A DNA stretch of 64,000 nucleotides from Pseudoalteromonas phenolica (GTDB lineage Bacteria > Pseudomonadota > Gammaproteobacteria > Enterobacterales > Alteromonadaceae), in the NCBI RefSeq assembly GCF_001444405.1, contig NZ_CP013187.1, forward strand, positions 1,674,001-1,738,000, given 5' to 3'. Position 1 is the first letter of the stretch. Every line of letters starts with the position of its first letter. Below, in pieces: positions 7,957-17,021 of the stretch. The position numbers were made by a program, and so were the translations under genes. The notes below the pieces were generated by a model. It was not told where the DNA came from, ran no database searches, and worked only from the letters and a program-made list of their open reading frames with translations.

Positions 7957-10011
7957 ATGCAGTCAAGAATCACACTTCCAGTGACACTTCTTTTAGCAAG
8001 TACATTTAGCATTGAAATGTCAGCTAAAACAGATGATAAGTCAGTGTGGCAATATGAAGACGTATTTAATATTGAGTATGCAGCGTCACCTAAAGCGAGC
8101 CCTGATAACAGTTTGATTATATATGAACGCCGTGCAATGGATATCATGAGCGATGGGATCAGAACTAACTTATGGTCACTCGATATAAAAGATGGGTCTC
8201 ATAGGCCTTTTTTATCAGGTAAATCTCAATATAGATCTTTAGAATTTTCTCCTGATGGTAAACGTGTTGCTTATGTCAGCAACTCAGAAGGAGATAACCA
8301 GCTCTATGTGAAATGGTTAGACACAGGTGATATAGCTAGAGTTTCAGAGGTTCAAAGTGGTATTAGCAATATTAGCTGGTCCCCAAATGGACAGTGGATT
8401 GCTTTTTCAATGTTTAAAAAAATGCCCTCCAAAGGTATTTTCAATGAGATGCCAAAGCAGCCAAAAGGTGCAAAATGGGCTGGTACAGCAACTTATATTG
8501 ATCAGAAACGCTATAGAGGCGATGGCGTAGGCATATTACCAAAGGGTAATAGACATATATTTGTTGTGCCTTCAGAAGGTGGCACAGTACGACAAATATC
8601 AAAGGGTCAATATAATCACGGAGGCATGTTAAGCTGGACACCTGACAGTAAAAATATCCTTTTCTCAGCTGATAGGCATGAAGATTGGCAATCTAGGTCG
8701 AGAGAGTCTGATATTTATCGAATCAACATCGACACTGGTGAGACAGTTAATATCACATCTAAACCAGGACCGGAGGCACGTCCTTTAATAAGCCCTGACG
8801 GCAAGCGCGTTGCTTTTCTCGGTTTTAATGATAAAAAAATGTCGAGTCAAAATTACGATATATTCATCATGAATATAGATGGTACAAGGCAAAAAAATTT
8901 AACAAAATCTTTAGATAGGCCAATTAACTCTCCAAAGTGGGATAGTAAAGGCAAAGGAGTCTACTTTAGTTACGATGACCATGGTCAGAAATATATTGGT
9001 TATGTGTCCATTAAAGGAAAAATAAAGACTAAATTGGCACAATTAGGTGGTCAATCTTTAGGGCGGCCTTACACTTCTGGTGAGTTCGCTATAACTAATG
9101 ATAATCAGCTTGTTTTTACACAAGCTAATACAAATAGACCCGCAGACCTTGCGTTGCTTTCTAAACGTGGAAAAGTTACAAAACTCACGAATTTAAACGA
9201 GGATTTACTGGGTCACAAAAAAACAGCCAACATTAAAGCTTTAACGGTTAAATCGTCTGTTGACGGTCGTGAAATACAAGCTTGGTATGCATTACCGCCT
9301 TATTTTGACAGTAGTAAAAAATACCCATTAATTCTAGAGATCCATGGTGGTCCTCACACTGCATACGGTCCAAACTTTAGTACAGAGGTGCAATTAATGG
9401 CAGCAAAAGGCTATGTGGTTGTGTGGTCAAATCCAAGAGGAAGTACTTCATATGGTGAAGACTTCGCAAACTTAATTCACCATAAATATCCATCTGAAGA
9501 TCATAATGACTTAATGGATGTTGTTGACGGCATGGTTCGAAAAGAGTTTATTGATAAGAATAACTTATTCGTAACGGGTGGTTCTGGTGGTGGTGTTTTA
9601 ACAGCATGGATGATAGGCAACACAGACAGATTCAAAGCTGCGGTTGTTGCTAAGCCAGTTATCAATTGGTTGAGTTTTGCTTTGACAGCTGATGCATACC
9701 CTTACTTTGCAGAATATTGGATGCCAGGTATGCCCTGGGACCAGGCAGACCATCTATGGAAACATTCACCTCTATCGTTAGTAGGGAATGTGAACACGCC
9801 AACCATGTTGTTGACGGGTGAAGTAGATTATAGAACACCGATGAGTGAAACAGAGCAATATTATCAAGCGCTTCAGCTTCGAGGAGTTGATTCAGCAATG
9901 GTAAGAATACCAAAAGCATCCCATGGTATCGCTGCCAGACCAAGTAACTTAATTCAAAAGGTCGGGAATATTCTGGCGTGGTTTGAGAGGTATAAAACTG
10001 ATGTTGAGTAA
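7957..10011 (+). CDS. Exported S9-family prolyl oligopeptidase-like serine peptidase
   Basis: A 684-residue S9 peptidase (acylaminoacyl-peptidase/DPP-like). A signal peptide (about 1-23) leads into a TolB/WD40-like propeller (FSPDGKRVAYVSNSEG, ISPDGKRVAFLG) and a C-terminal alpha/beta hydrolase domain. The catalytic triad can be placed at Ser543 (GGSGGG), Asp624 (GEVDYRTP) and His656 (KASHGI); HGGPH supplies the oxyanion region. The start is supported by AAGGA at 7946-7950, six bases before the ATG. It probably cleaves peptides in the periplasm. Its divergent arrangement with the TonB receptor suggests joint uptake and digestion of a peptide-containing compound, which is inference. Confidence 0.9.
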   Translation: MQSRITLPVTLLLASTFSIEMSAKTDDKSVWQYEDVFNIEYAASPKASPDNSLIIYERRAMDIMSDGIRTNLWSLDIKDGSHRPFLSGKSQYRSLEFSPDGKRVAYVSNSEGDNQLYVKWLDTGDIARVSEVQSGISNISWSPNGQWIAFSMFKKMPSKGIFNEMPKQPKGAKWAGTATYIDQKRYRGDGVGILPKGNRHIFVVPSEGGTVRQISKGQYNHGGMLSWTPDSKNILFSADRHEDWQSRSRESDIYRINIDTGETVNITSKPGPEARPLISPDGKRVAFLGFNDKKMSSQNYDIFIMNIDGTRQKNLTKSLDRPINSPKWDSKGKGVYFSYDDHGQKYIGYVSIKGKIKTKLAQLGGQSLGRPYTSGEFAITNDNQLVFTQANTNRPADLALLSKRGKVTKLTNLNEDLLGHKKTANIKALTVKSSVDGREIQAWYALPPYFDSSKKYPLILEIHGGPHTAYGPNFSTEVQLMAAKGYVVVWSNPRGSTSYGEDFANLIHHKYPSEDHNDLMDVVDGMVRKEFIDKNNLFVTGGSGGGVLTAWMIGNTDRFKAAVVAKPVINWLSFALTADAYPYFAEYWMPGMPWDQADHLWKHSPLSLVGNVNTPTMLLTGEVDYRTPMSETEQYYQALQLRGVDSAMVRIPKASHGIAARPSNLIQKVGNILAWFERYKTDVE

Positions 10012-10039
10012 GTGACTGTTTATTTTAATATGGACAATA

Positions 10040-10064
10040 AAAAAGCCAGCATAGCTGGCTTTTT
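10040..10064. terminator. Bidirectional rho-independent terminator
   Basis: AAAAAGCCAGC-ATA-GCTGGCTTTTT is a perfect 11-bp stem with A- and T-runs on both sides. It sits between the convergent S9 peptidase and DUF4136 genes and can end both transcripts. Confidence 0.9.
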
Positions 10065-10089
10065 TATTAAAATGGTTGTGTTGTACTTA

Positions 10090-10641
10090 TTAATACAGAG
10101 CTTTAGGTGGAAAGTTCTTTAAAATCTCAGCTATGGTTTTATTTATCGCTTCAGTGCGTTGCTCTGGTGTTTGTTTTTTACGTAAACGACCCTCTTTCGC
10201 ACCACGCCAAATAAGTTGATTTGATTTAGCGTCTACAATATCAACTACGAGTGTGCCTACATCATATTCACGCGTTGTAGTTTGAGTTTGATAACCCCAA
10301 CCCCAGTAATTCCAACGTGCAGAGTAGGTGGTTTGCATTGTGTCTGATTCCAGTTTTTGATCAACAGATGCATGATAGTTTACTAATATATCCGCGTTTT
10401 TCGCCTCAACAAACTTGAAGCCTTGTGCAGCTAAATTTTCAACAATGGCTTTACGAATACGCTTTTCCATTAAGTCGTTAATCTGATAGTCACTGCCGTG
10501 ATTTTTAATATCCGCATGTTCTGACCATGCAAATGTTTTGTAGTTAGCAAACTTAACAGAGGTATCATAATCCCAATCCGGTGTGCTACCACAAGCCGCA
10601 ACGAGCGTGAGCAATACTGCAATTAATAAATGCTTTAACAT
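10090..10641 (-). CDS. DUF4136-family lipoprotein
   Basis: A 183-residue lipoprotein. The signal MLKHLLIAVLLTLVAAC ends in lipobox VAAC, followed by a domain typical of DUF4136: YKTFAWSEH near the N-terminus, VNYHASVDQK in the middle, and DIVDAKSNQLIWRGAKEG followed by INKTIAEILKNFPP at the C-terminus. The biochemical role of the family is unknown; members are envelope lipoproteins. The ~40 codons nearest its 3' end are mirrored by a decayed copy at 4888-5010. It is downstream of the mks operon on the same strand with a 59-bp gap, so readthrough is possible, but it is not a normal member of that operon. Confidence 0.85.
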   Translation of the reverse strand: MLKHLLIAVLLTLVAACGSTPDWDYDTSVKFANYKTFAWSEHADIKNHGSDYQINDLMEKRIRKAIVENLAAQGFKFVEAKNADILVNYHASVDQKLESDTMQTTYSARWNYWGWGYQTQTTTREYDVGTLVVDIVDAKSNQLIWRGAKEGRLRKKQTPEQRTEAINKTIAEILKNFPPKALY

Positions 10642-10700
10642 AGCGTTCTCCTAGTTTCTGGCTTTCATCCCAGTTGATAATGTCATTCGCTTTCTGAGAC

Positions 10701-13487
10701 CTAACTAGCCTCAGAATGTTCCACTTCAATCCAATCTTTTTCGTCAACCCAGTTCTGACTGCCATCTTTTACACTACGGATTGGCACTAAGTAGTCACAA
10801 CTGATTTGCGGTTTAACCGAAGCAAAAATTGGTACAAAGCCGAAACTCAATGCGGTTTCTATAATGGCTTTTTGGTTTTGCGGGTCAATATCTGCCGCTT
10901 CATCTATATAGATAGGAATACGATATAAAGTCTGTTCCTGATCTGATAATAGATAACGAATGAACAACATACCACATAACAGCTTGATTGTAATACGTGT
11001 TCCGTTAGAACCAGCAGAATCGATTTTATCGAAATGTTCAGTTTCACCAGCGCGATTGATCACTTCAAAACGAATGTCGAATAGATCGGTAAGCGTTAAA
11101 CCAGCTTTTTCACTGGCAAGCTTGATTAAATGATCTTTTGCAGCATTTACTGCCTTTTCATCAGTTGGTGATTCACTCAATAAATCAAGATTGTCACCTT
11201 TTTCATAGCTGTCAGACGTGCTGATAATCGTATCGATAGAGTCTACTAGCATTTTACGAGGGATCACGTTGATCTTAAACGCTTGTAAGTTTGAGATCCT
11301 ATGCTGACTGATGCCTTTGTTAAAGCTGTTCATTTCACGACGTAAACGATCTAAATCTTCACGAAGGCCTTTAATGGTTGCAGCAACTTCAGTCAGGGCA
11401 ACACGCGCTTGTTTCTCAACCGCGTCACGTTCATTGTCAATATTATGATATGCGCTGATAAGTTTCTGATACTTAGTAAATTCATCAGATTCATTATCAA
11501 ACTTTGTGATTCCAGCATTGTAAATATGCAAATAGGTATTACGCACGTTTACAGCAAGGTTACGCAGCTCATGGCAATCTTTATTGAACTGGTGGATCAC
11601 ATCAGCCAAGTTATCGAAATCGAGATTGATCTCAACAGGGTAAGGCGTTTGTTGCTCGCTCACTATGTCTAGTGTGTGATCAATACGCTCAGATTTAACC
11701 TGTTTTAAACGGTCCCCTTGACGTTTAATTAAGTCTTGCTTCGATAAAATAATTGAACGTCTATCTGAGATTGAGCTGGCGTTGCGTTGAATATCTTGAA
11801 GATAGCTGTCTACTTGCTCGCGCTCAGCGTCTAATTGGTCTTTGAGTAATGATTGCGCTTCAACAGATTGCAGCATCGTTTGGTATTGCTCGAAGCGTTT
11901 TAACGTTGCTTCTAATGCCATCAGCTCGTCATATAAGGCATCACGCTCTTGCTGCTTTTGAACTACGTTTGCTGCAACTTCACGTTGTTGTTTGAGTTCG
12001 ACTAATGATTGCTGTAATGATTCTAACTGCGCTTTTAATTGTGCTTTGTTCTCGCCACTTTGCATTTGCACAGGGCTTAGCTTTTTCAGCTTAATGGTTG
12101 CACCAGGCAGTTTTAATTCACCACCTTTTACGCTGTTTGATAAGTTAGCTAAGAACTCACCGAAAGCGTCTTCATCATGAATGTCAACTTCACCTTGGCT
12201 AGTCGTCGCAAAGCTCAGAATATCTGGATTCAAGATACGAGAAATTTCTTCGACTTCTTTAAGAGACAGATCTTCACGCATACGAGTAAATAAATTGAAC
12301 TCAAGGTTTTTAAGTTGCAGCTTGAGGCTCTTGATCTGTTTGTTGTTTTCGTTAATACGATAATCAAGGGTATGCAAGCTTTGCCCTTGGGCGCTATTTA
12401 TAGAAAACGACAACTGCTCATATTCTTTTTTCAATAATTGCAGATTAGTTTTTAAGGTCGCGTGATTGGTTAATTCAAACTCAGTTTTTAGGGCCGAGTA
12501 GTCAATAAACCACTGTTCAATTTGCGCTTGTCGACGGGCAATATCGCCAGACTGTTGTAAATAAAGCTGTTGCTTTTGTTCAAAGTCGTGTTTTTCTTGC
12601 TCTATATCTTCTAATTGAGCTTCAAGCTCACTCATTTGTGATTCTTGATAATCGGCAAATTCCACCAGTGCCATATCAATTTTAGGTGCGTAAGCGGCAA
12701 GTTTACCTTTTATGCCACTCTCGCTATCAAGCATTTGTTCAAGGGCAGCAATGGGCTCTTGCATCGACTCAAGGGCTGCGAGTTCGCGACGAGAGTGGTT
12801 TACTTTATCAAAAGCACGACGCCATACTTCATAAAAGTCGACTTTTGAGTTTGACATGTGGCGTTCAAATACACGCAGCATAAAGCGTTTTACGTCTTGT
12901 GCGCCTAATTTATGCAAGTTCAAAATTCGTCTGAAAATCTCTTTGTAAATAGACGCATCTTGTACGTTATTTAATGGGATCATTTTTAGATTAATATCAC
13001 CATCAAATTGCGTTGCGCCACCAATGAGTAGGGCATTTAGCTCTTGTGCTTTTAACTCGACCGCTTTTTTACCTTTGCTCTCAAGGTGATTAAAAAGCTT
13101 GGTATATTTAATGATGCTTTTGTCTTGCGTGAAGTCATTTAAATCAAGCTTTCCTGGGTAGCAAAAAAACTGGTGGGCATAACCTGCAATCTTGCCTAAA
13201 CCTGCAACACCGATGACGACATCACCATGGGGTAGATTGGCTTCAAGTAAAATATAACTTTGATCGCTTGAGAAGTAGAATTTACGTGTTTCTTCTAAAT
13301 CGTGACCATCCCATTCAGTTAAACGCAGGTCGTTGATCAACGGAAATTGCAGCGCATTAATCACCGAGCTTTTACCCGTATTGTTTGGCGCACAAATAGA
13401 GGCACTCTTATTTAGCGGGATCACACATTTTGCATAGCCTGCTGTATTCAACAGTGCAAGCTTACTTAATCCATATAACTTACTCAT
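10701..13487 (-). CDS. mksB: SMC-like ATPase of a MukBEF-type complex (MksB-like)
   Basis: A 928-residue SMC-type ATPase. The ATP-binding head is split between the ends: Walker A APNNTGKS at residues 33-40, and near the C-terminus the SAGSNGTRITIKLL signature region and Walker B IPIYIDEAADID (about 860-868). Between them are long Gln/Glu/Lys-rich coiled coils (about 225-410 and 485-770) around a central hinge-like part. At 928 residues it is far shorter than E. coli MukB (about 1490) and fits MksB/JetC-type proteins. It is the last gene of a three-gene operon and overlaps the stop of the mksE-like gene by 4 bp. The likely role is chromosome compaction and segregation. No MksG/JetD nuclease gene is adjacent, which argues against a plasmid-defence (Wadjet) version. 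Confidence 0.75.
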   Translation of the reverse strand: MSKLYGLSKLALLNTAGYAKCVIPLNKSASICAPNNTGKSSVINALQFPLINDLRLTEWDGHDLEETRKFYFSSDQSYILLEANLPHGDVVIGVAGLGKIAGYAHQFFCYPGKLDLNDFTQDKSIIKYTKLFNHLESKGKKAVELKAQELNALLIGGATQFDGDINLKMIPLNNVQDASIYKEIFRRILNLHKLGAQDVKRFMLRVFERHMSNSKVDFYEVWRRAFDKVNHSRRELAALESMQEPIAALEQMLDSESGIKGKLAAYAPKIDMALVEFADYQESQMSELEAQLEDIEQEKHDFEQKQQLYLQQSGDIARRQAQIEQWFIDYSALKTEFELTNHATLKTNLQLLKKEYEQLSFSINSAQGQSLHTLDYRINENNKQIKSLKLQLKNLEFNLFTRMREDLSLKEVEEISRILNPDILSFATTSQGEVDIHDEDAFGEFLANLSNSVKGGELKLPGATIKLKKLSPVQMQSGENKAQLKAQLESLQQSLVELKQQREVAANVVQKQQERDALYDELMALEATLKRFEQYQTMLQSVEAQSLLKDQLDAEREQVDSYLQDIQRNASSISDRRSIILSKQDLIKRQGDRLKQVKSERIDHTLDIVSEQQTPYPVEINLDFDNLADVIHQFNKDCHELRNLAVNVRNTYLHIYNAGITKFDNESDEFTKYQKLISAYHNIDNERDAVEKQARVALTEVAATIKGLREDLDRLRREMNSFNKGISQHRISNLQAFKINVIPRKMLVDSIDTIISTSDSYEKGDNLDLLSESPTDEKAVNAAKDHLIKLASEKAGLTLTDLFDIRFEVINRAGETEHFDKIDSAGSNGTRITIKLLCGMLFIRYLLSDQEQTLYRIPIYIDEAADIDPQNQKAIIETALSFGFVPIFASVKPQISCDYLVPIRSVKDGSQNWVDEKDWIEVEHSEAS

Positions 13488-14035
13488 ACTTCTTCCTCGA
13501 GTTCGTCAAAGTTGTTGTCATTTACTTCCATCAATGCATCTATATATCTATAAATTGGCGCGAGTAATACAAAGCCTTGTTCAACTTCTTTAGCCAAACC
13601 TAAACGTACCATACGTAAATACACGTCTTTACGAAGCTCTGACCCGGAAAAGATTTCGAGTTGATCAAACAGGTGTTTATTCATTTGTACCAGTGTTTGC
13701 ATCAGCTCTAAGTCAGCGGTGCTATCAAAGAGAGCTCGAAGGGGATCTTTGCCTTGGTTAGCATAATGCTCAATAAGAATATAAATAGTTAATGCAATGG
13801 CACGAGAAATCTTCCCCATGTTTGGCGTGCTCTCGTCACTACCTAAATAATAAAAGCCCCTGGCATCATGTATAAGGTCGTGACCAAGCGCAGTAAATAA
13901 GGCTTGGTAAGCATCAATGTTTTGGTCTAGTTGCTGCCATAAGGTGGTGTCTTGTTCACTGATGTGATACCCGCTAACCAATTTTTTATTGATGGCTTGT
14001 AATTCTGATAAATCAGTTAAATTAATGTTTGTCAT
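13484..14035 (-). CDS. mksE: MukE-like condensin accessory subunit (MksE-like)
   Basis: About 183 residues from the ATG at 14035 (MTNINLTDLSEL); a start nine codons earlier is possible but would overlap the upstream gene by 41 bp rather than 14 bp. It has no membrane segment and reads as a small winged-helix/kite-type protein (ALTIYILIEHYANQG, LRKDVYLRMVRLGLAKEVEQGFVLL). Size, position between the kleisin-like and SMC-like genes and the tight overlaps match MksE, which bridges kleisin and SMC subunits. Sequence alone would not be decisive; the operon context makes the call. Confidence 0.7.
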   Translation of the reverse strand: MTNINLTDLSELQAINKKLVSGYHISEQDTTLWQQLDQNIDAYQALFTALGHDLIHDARGFYYLGSDESTPNMGKISRAIALTIYILIEHYANQGKDPLRALFDSTADLELMQTLVQMNKHLFDQLEIFSGSELRKDVYLRMVRLGLAKEVEQGFVLLAPIYRYIDALMEVNDNNFDELEEEV

Positions 14036-15284
14036 TTTCTTGTTCTTGCTTGTTGGCGGCATTAAAAGGATACAGTTTGAATGTCTGTCCTGAAATAGAC
14101 ACGCTTGTGCGTTGTTCGTCTTGTTGTAATTCGAGATCTGTATCGTTGATTAACTTTTGATATAAAAAAAGCATTTCATCAGCTTCGAGATCTGGATACT
14201 GTTCAGATAAGAAACCTAAAATCGCCGTTCGTTTTTTGCCTGTTTTTGCGAAAGTTGTTCTTACATTATTGTAATCTGGAATGTTTGGGCTTTGATAAGC
14301 TGGTACGTCGTTTTGGTCGGGGAGTTCGTATTCGTCATGCTCAAACTCTACTAGGCTTGCCATATAAGCGACCATGTGGCGTTGCTGGCCTAATGAAAAA
14401 CGTTGAATATCAGAGACAAACTCAGGCTGTACGGCACTTAATGTACGATCAACGCCGTTTTTACGAATAAGACCTAATACTTTAGATGCTTGTCGCGTGA
14501 TCAGATTGTTACGGCGCAGTTCTTCTCGTAGTGGCATTAGCATATCAGCACTCTTACGCAGACTTTCTCGACCAATTAGGTGCATATCAAGAATACGAGT
14601 ACGAAGTTGTTCGAGCATGCGCTTATCAATACTGCCACGGCCAAAGAGTTCAATATGTTCTATCTGAGCACTAATTTGCATTTCTATGCGGCTAAAGCAG
14701 CGGTGAAAATCACCTCGAATATCGACCATTTCCAGCATAGGCTCGATATATTCGTCGAATGCTTCTATCACGGCTTTATAACGCTTTTGAAGTGAAACAT
14801 GGCTGGTATCAGATTTTGCTTGCTCTACAATGTTAAAGATGGCGTTTTCATTGTGATTAAACAACTTAACGATTTTACGCACACGTTCGTCCATGATACG
14901 GCTAAAACGTCGTAGTTCAGTAAAGTCAGCGTCTTCACCTGATTGTGCAAGACGATTACCGAGACGTTCCAGATCAGAAACCAAAACCGTTATTTCAGCT
15001 GCGAGTCCTAAATCTTCTTCTTGCAATAAAAAACTGATGAACTCTGCAATCGCTCTGTTTATTTCTAATTGTGACGATTTAGCCAGTGGTATGATTATTT
15101 CCTGATTTAATAATTTATTAGTTTCCTTGAATATTTTGTCACTTTTCCAATGAGGATTTTTGTTTTTTATGATGTTTTGAACGTCTTTAATGCTGAAGTC
15201 AGTCATTTTGAAACGTTTAAACAAAAGCTCAATAACAGACCAGTGTTCAGTGAGCGTATTTAAAACTTTCTTCGCTGGGATCAT
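14022..15284 (-). CDS. mksF: Kleisin-like condensin subunit (MksF-like)
   Basis: A 420-residue soluble, mostly helical protein, the first gene of the mksF-mksE-mksB-type operon. The N-terminus (residues 1-120) looks like a winged-helix region, and the middle is a long helical bundle (EITVLVSDLERLGNRL, RVRKIVKLFNHNENAIF), as in MukF/MksF kleisins. The C-terminal ~70 residues include AILGFLSEQYPDLEADEMLFLYQKL, a plausible SMC-head-binding winged helix. Kleisins close the SMC ring between the two ATPase heads. It starts 148 bp from the divergent nhaD gene, so the operon promoter should lie there. The assignment rests on size, order and helical pattern. Confidence 0.7.
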   Translation of the reverse strand: MIPAKKVLNTLTEHWSVIELLFKRFKMTDFSIKDVQNIIKNKNPHWKSDKIFKETNKLLNQEIIIPLAKSSQLEINRAIAEFISFLLQEEDLGLAAEITVLVSDLERLGNRLAQSGEDADFTELRRFSRIMDERVRKIVKLFNHNENAIFNIVEQAKSDTSHVSLQKRYKAVIEAFDEYIEPMLEMVDIRGDFHRCFSRIEMQISAQIEHIELFGRGSIDKRMLEQLRTRILDMHLIGRESLRKSADMLMPLREELRRNNLITRQASKVLGLIRKNGVDRTLSAVQPEFVSDIQRFSLGQQRHMVAYMASLVEFEHDEYELPDQNDVPAYQSPNIPDYNNVRTTFAKTGKKRTAILGFLSEQYPDLEADEMLFLYQKLINDTDLELQQDEQRTSVSISGQTFKLYPFNAANKQEQENDKH

Positions 15285-15432
15285 ATTTTTCCACTTTGTG
15301 TCTTTTTTGTGAAAAAAGACCGTATTTTATACTTATATTGATAGCTTACATGTACCTATAATGCTAGAATCTGCGCCGACTTACGTTACCCACCAATTTT
15401 GTTAATATTTAAACACAGGTTGTTTACGCATT

Positions 15433-16680
15433 ATGGTTACTACTATAATCCTAACACTGATAGCGATAGCTTTTGTGCTCATCGTTATAGAGGATATAAT
15501 CCATGTAAACAAGGCCAAAACTACACTTTTTTTTGGTACTTTATGTTGGATTATCGCCTTTATCTCTCCGATACATGGTCAAAGCCCAGAAAATGTACAA
15601 CATGAGCTAAACCACAACATATTAGAGATAGCAACCTTGTGGCTATTTTTAATGGCCACCATGACTTTCGTCGCTTACCTAAACTCTAAAGGCTTTATAC
15701 AAAACATCGTGCACCGTGTCATGCCATCACAAATCACCGAACGTAAACTCATGTTCCTGGTGGGCATTGCCGCTTTTGTATTTTCGTCAATTTCAGACAA
15801 TATTACAGCAACGCTTATTTCATTGGCTGTAGTTATGTCGTTGAAATTAGACCCTAAGAAGCTTATAAAATATGCAACTTTAATCATATTTAGTGTCAAC
15901 TCAGGGGGAGTATCATTGATCACAGGCGATGTGACAACACTTATGATATTTCTTGCCGATAAAGTAACCATTCCAGACTTATTATTGCTTGTGGCGCCAG
16001 CAATTGTGAGCGTAATCGTGTTGGCTACATTGCTGTCATTTGGCATGAATGAAACGATTGTATTTGAAAAAGAACAAACACGTCGTATTGAGAAAACGGA
16101 TGTAACAATAGCGTGTATTTTTGCATTAACGGTTTTTTCTACTTTATTTTTGAGTGTTGAATATCAAGTGCCACCTTTATTAACCATGTTATTTGGTTTG
16201 TCACTGATGTTCTTAGTTGCTCAGTTCTTAATGCGCAAAAAAGACGTAAACCGTAAAATTATCGACTATATTCGTGAAATCGAATATGACACGCTGCTGT
16301 TCTTCGTTGGTATCTTACTTGTAGTAGGCGCACTAAAAGAAGTGGGTTTCTTGGTTAAATTTACTCAGTTGTATGACTATCTAAAACCCGAATATGCAAA
16401 CTACATTGTTGGTATTATGTCTGCAGCGGTTGATAACGTGCCTTTAACTGCGGCGCTTTTAAAAGCCGATATCACTATGTCTACACAGCAGTGGCTGATG
16501 TTTACCTATGCAACGGGTGTCGGCGGTTCTATGCTGATTATCGGTTCTGCTGCGGGTATAATCGCGATGAACAAGGTTAAAGCACTGACATTTGTTAGCT
16601 ACTTACGTATGTTCTTTTATCTACTCATTGCTTATTCAGTAGGTTATGTAGGTGCTTATTACGCAGGCATGATGATTTAG
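15433..16680 (+). CDS. nhaD: Na+/H+ antiporter, NhaD type
   Basis: A 415-residue polytopic membrane protein of the ion-transporter (ArsB/NhaD) superfamily with about 11-12 hydrophobic segments. Family text includes FSSISDNITATLISLAVV, IKYATLIIFSVNSGGVSLITGD, YDTLLFFVGILLVVGALKEVG and AAVDNVPLTAALL, where SDN and DNVP motifs contain the buried acidic residues thought to bind the cation. It exchanges sodium for protons across the inner membrane, which fits a marine host. It is monocistronic: a terminator follows at 16745-16782 and the mks operon is divergent. Confidence 0.9.
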   Translation: MVTTIILTLIAIAFVLIVIEDIIHVNKAKTTLFFGTLCWIIAFISPIHGQSPENVQHELNHNILEIATLWLFLMATMTFVAYLNSKGFIQNIVHRVMPSQITERKLMFLVGIAAFVFSSISDNITATLISLAVVMSLKLDPKKLIKYATLIIFSVNSGGVSLITGDVTTLMIFLADKVTIPDLLLLVAPAIVSVIVLATLLSFGMNETIVFEKEQTRRIEKTDVTIACIFALTVFSTLFLSVEYQVPPLLTMLFGLSLMFLVAQFLMRKKDVNRKIIDYIREIEYDTLLFFVGILLVVGALKEVGFLVKFTQLYDYLKPEYANYIVGIMSAAVDNVPLTAALLKADITMSTQQWLMFTYATGVGGSMLIIGSAAGIIAMNKVKALTFVSYLRMFFYLLIAYSVGYVGAYYAGMMI

Positions 16681-16744
16681 AAGCTTTAAGTACAAATTAG
16701 TTAAAACAGTACTTGACACCTAGACGTCTAAAAGTTACTTTTTA

Positions 16745-16782
16745 AAAACCCGCACAAACTTGCGTTTGCGCGGGTTTTATTT
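16745..16782 (+). terminator. nhaD terminator
   Basis: AAAACCCGC pairs with GCGGGTTTT, and an inner stem CAAAC/GTTTG extends it into a long hairpin followed by ATTTT. It lies 65 bp after the nhaD stop and separates nhaD from the lysC leader. Confidence 0.85.
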
Positions 16783-16815
16783 TGCCTGAGTTCAGCTTAG
16801 ATTACGCAAAATAAA

Positions 16816-16981
16816 CAGAAGAGGCGCGAAACTTAGGTAGCTGGTTTGAGGTGACGAATACCGATGACAGTCAGTGAGGGAAGTGTTCGCCGAGAAGAAT
16901 ATCAGTACGTCGCTGTTATTTTTCGGTTTACGAGGCTGAATCCTCGGAACTGTCACCGATTTATGGTGGAGAGCTTCTGGC
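16816..16981 (+). promoter_or_regulatory. Lysine riboswitch (L box)
   Basis: This leader of lysC carries the conserved lysine-riboswitch core in order: AGAGGCGCG (16820-16828), TTCGCCGAGAAG (about 16886-16897), GGAACTGTCACCG (about 16947-16959) and GGAGAGCTTCTGG (16968-16980). The P1 helix can be drawn as CAGAAG at 16816-16821 with CTTCTG at 16974-16979. The aptamer binds L-lysine and lowers expression of the downstream aspartokinase. The expression platform appears to be the ribosome-site hairpin at 17022-17060. Confidence 0.92.
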
Positions 16982-17021
16982 AATGAGCATATCAATTCTA
17001 TCCGTATATTCTTGCCGAGTT

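Noticed and set aside
10701..15284. Wadjet (JetABCD) plasmid-defence system
   Set aside because: The SMC, kleisin and bridge-like genes fit, but no JetD/MksG nuclease gene is next to them, so a chromosomal MksBEF reading is preferred.
15675..16046. 123-codon open frame antisense to nhaD
   Set aside because: Complementary to membrane-helix codons of nhaD; no independent start signals.
16713..16741. TTGACA...TACTTT promoter for lysC
   Set aside because: The spacing is right but the -10 is poor, and the nhaD terminator would lie between it and the riboswitch.
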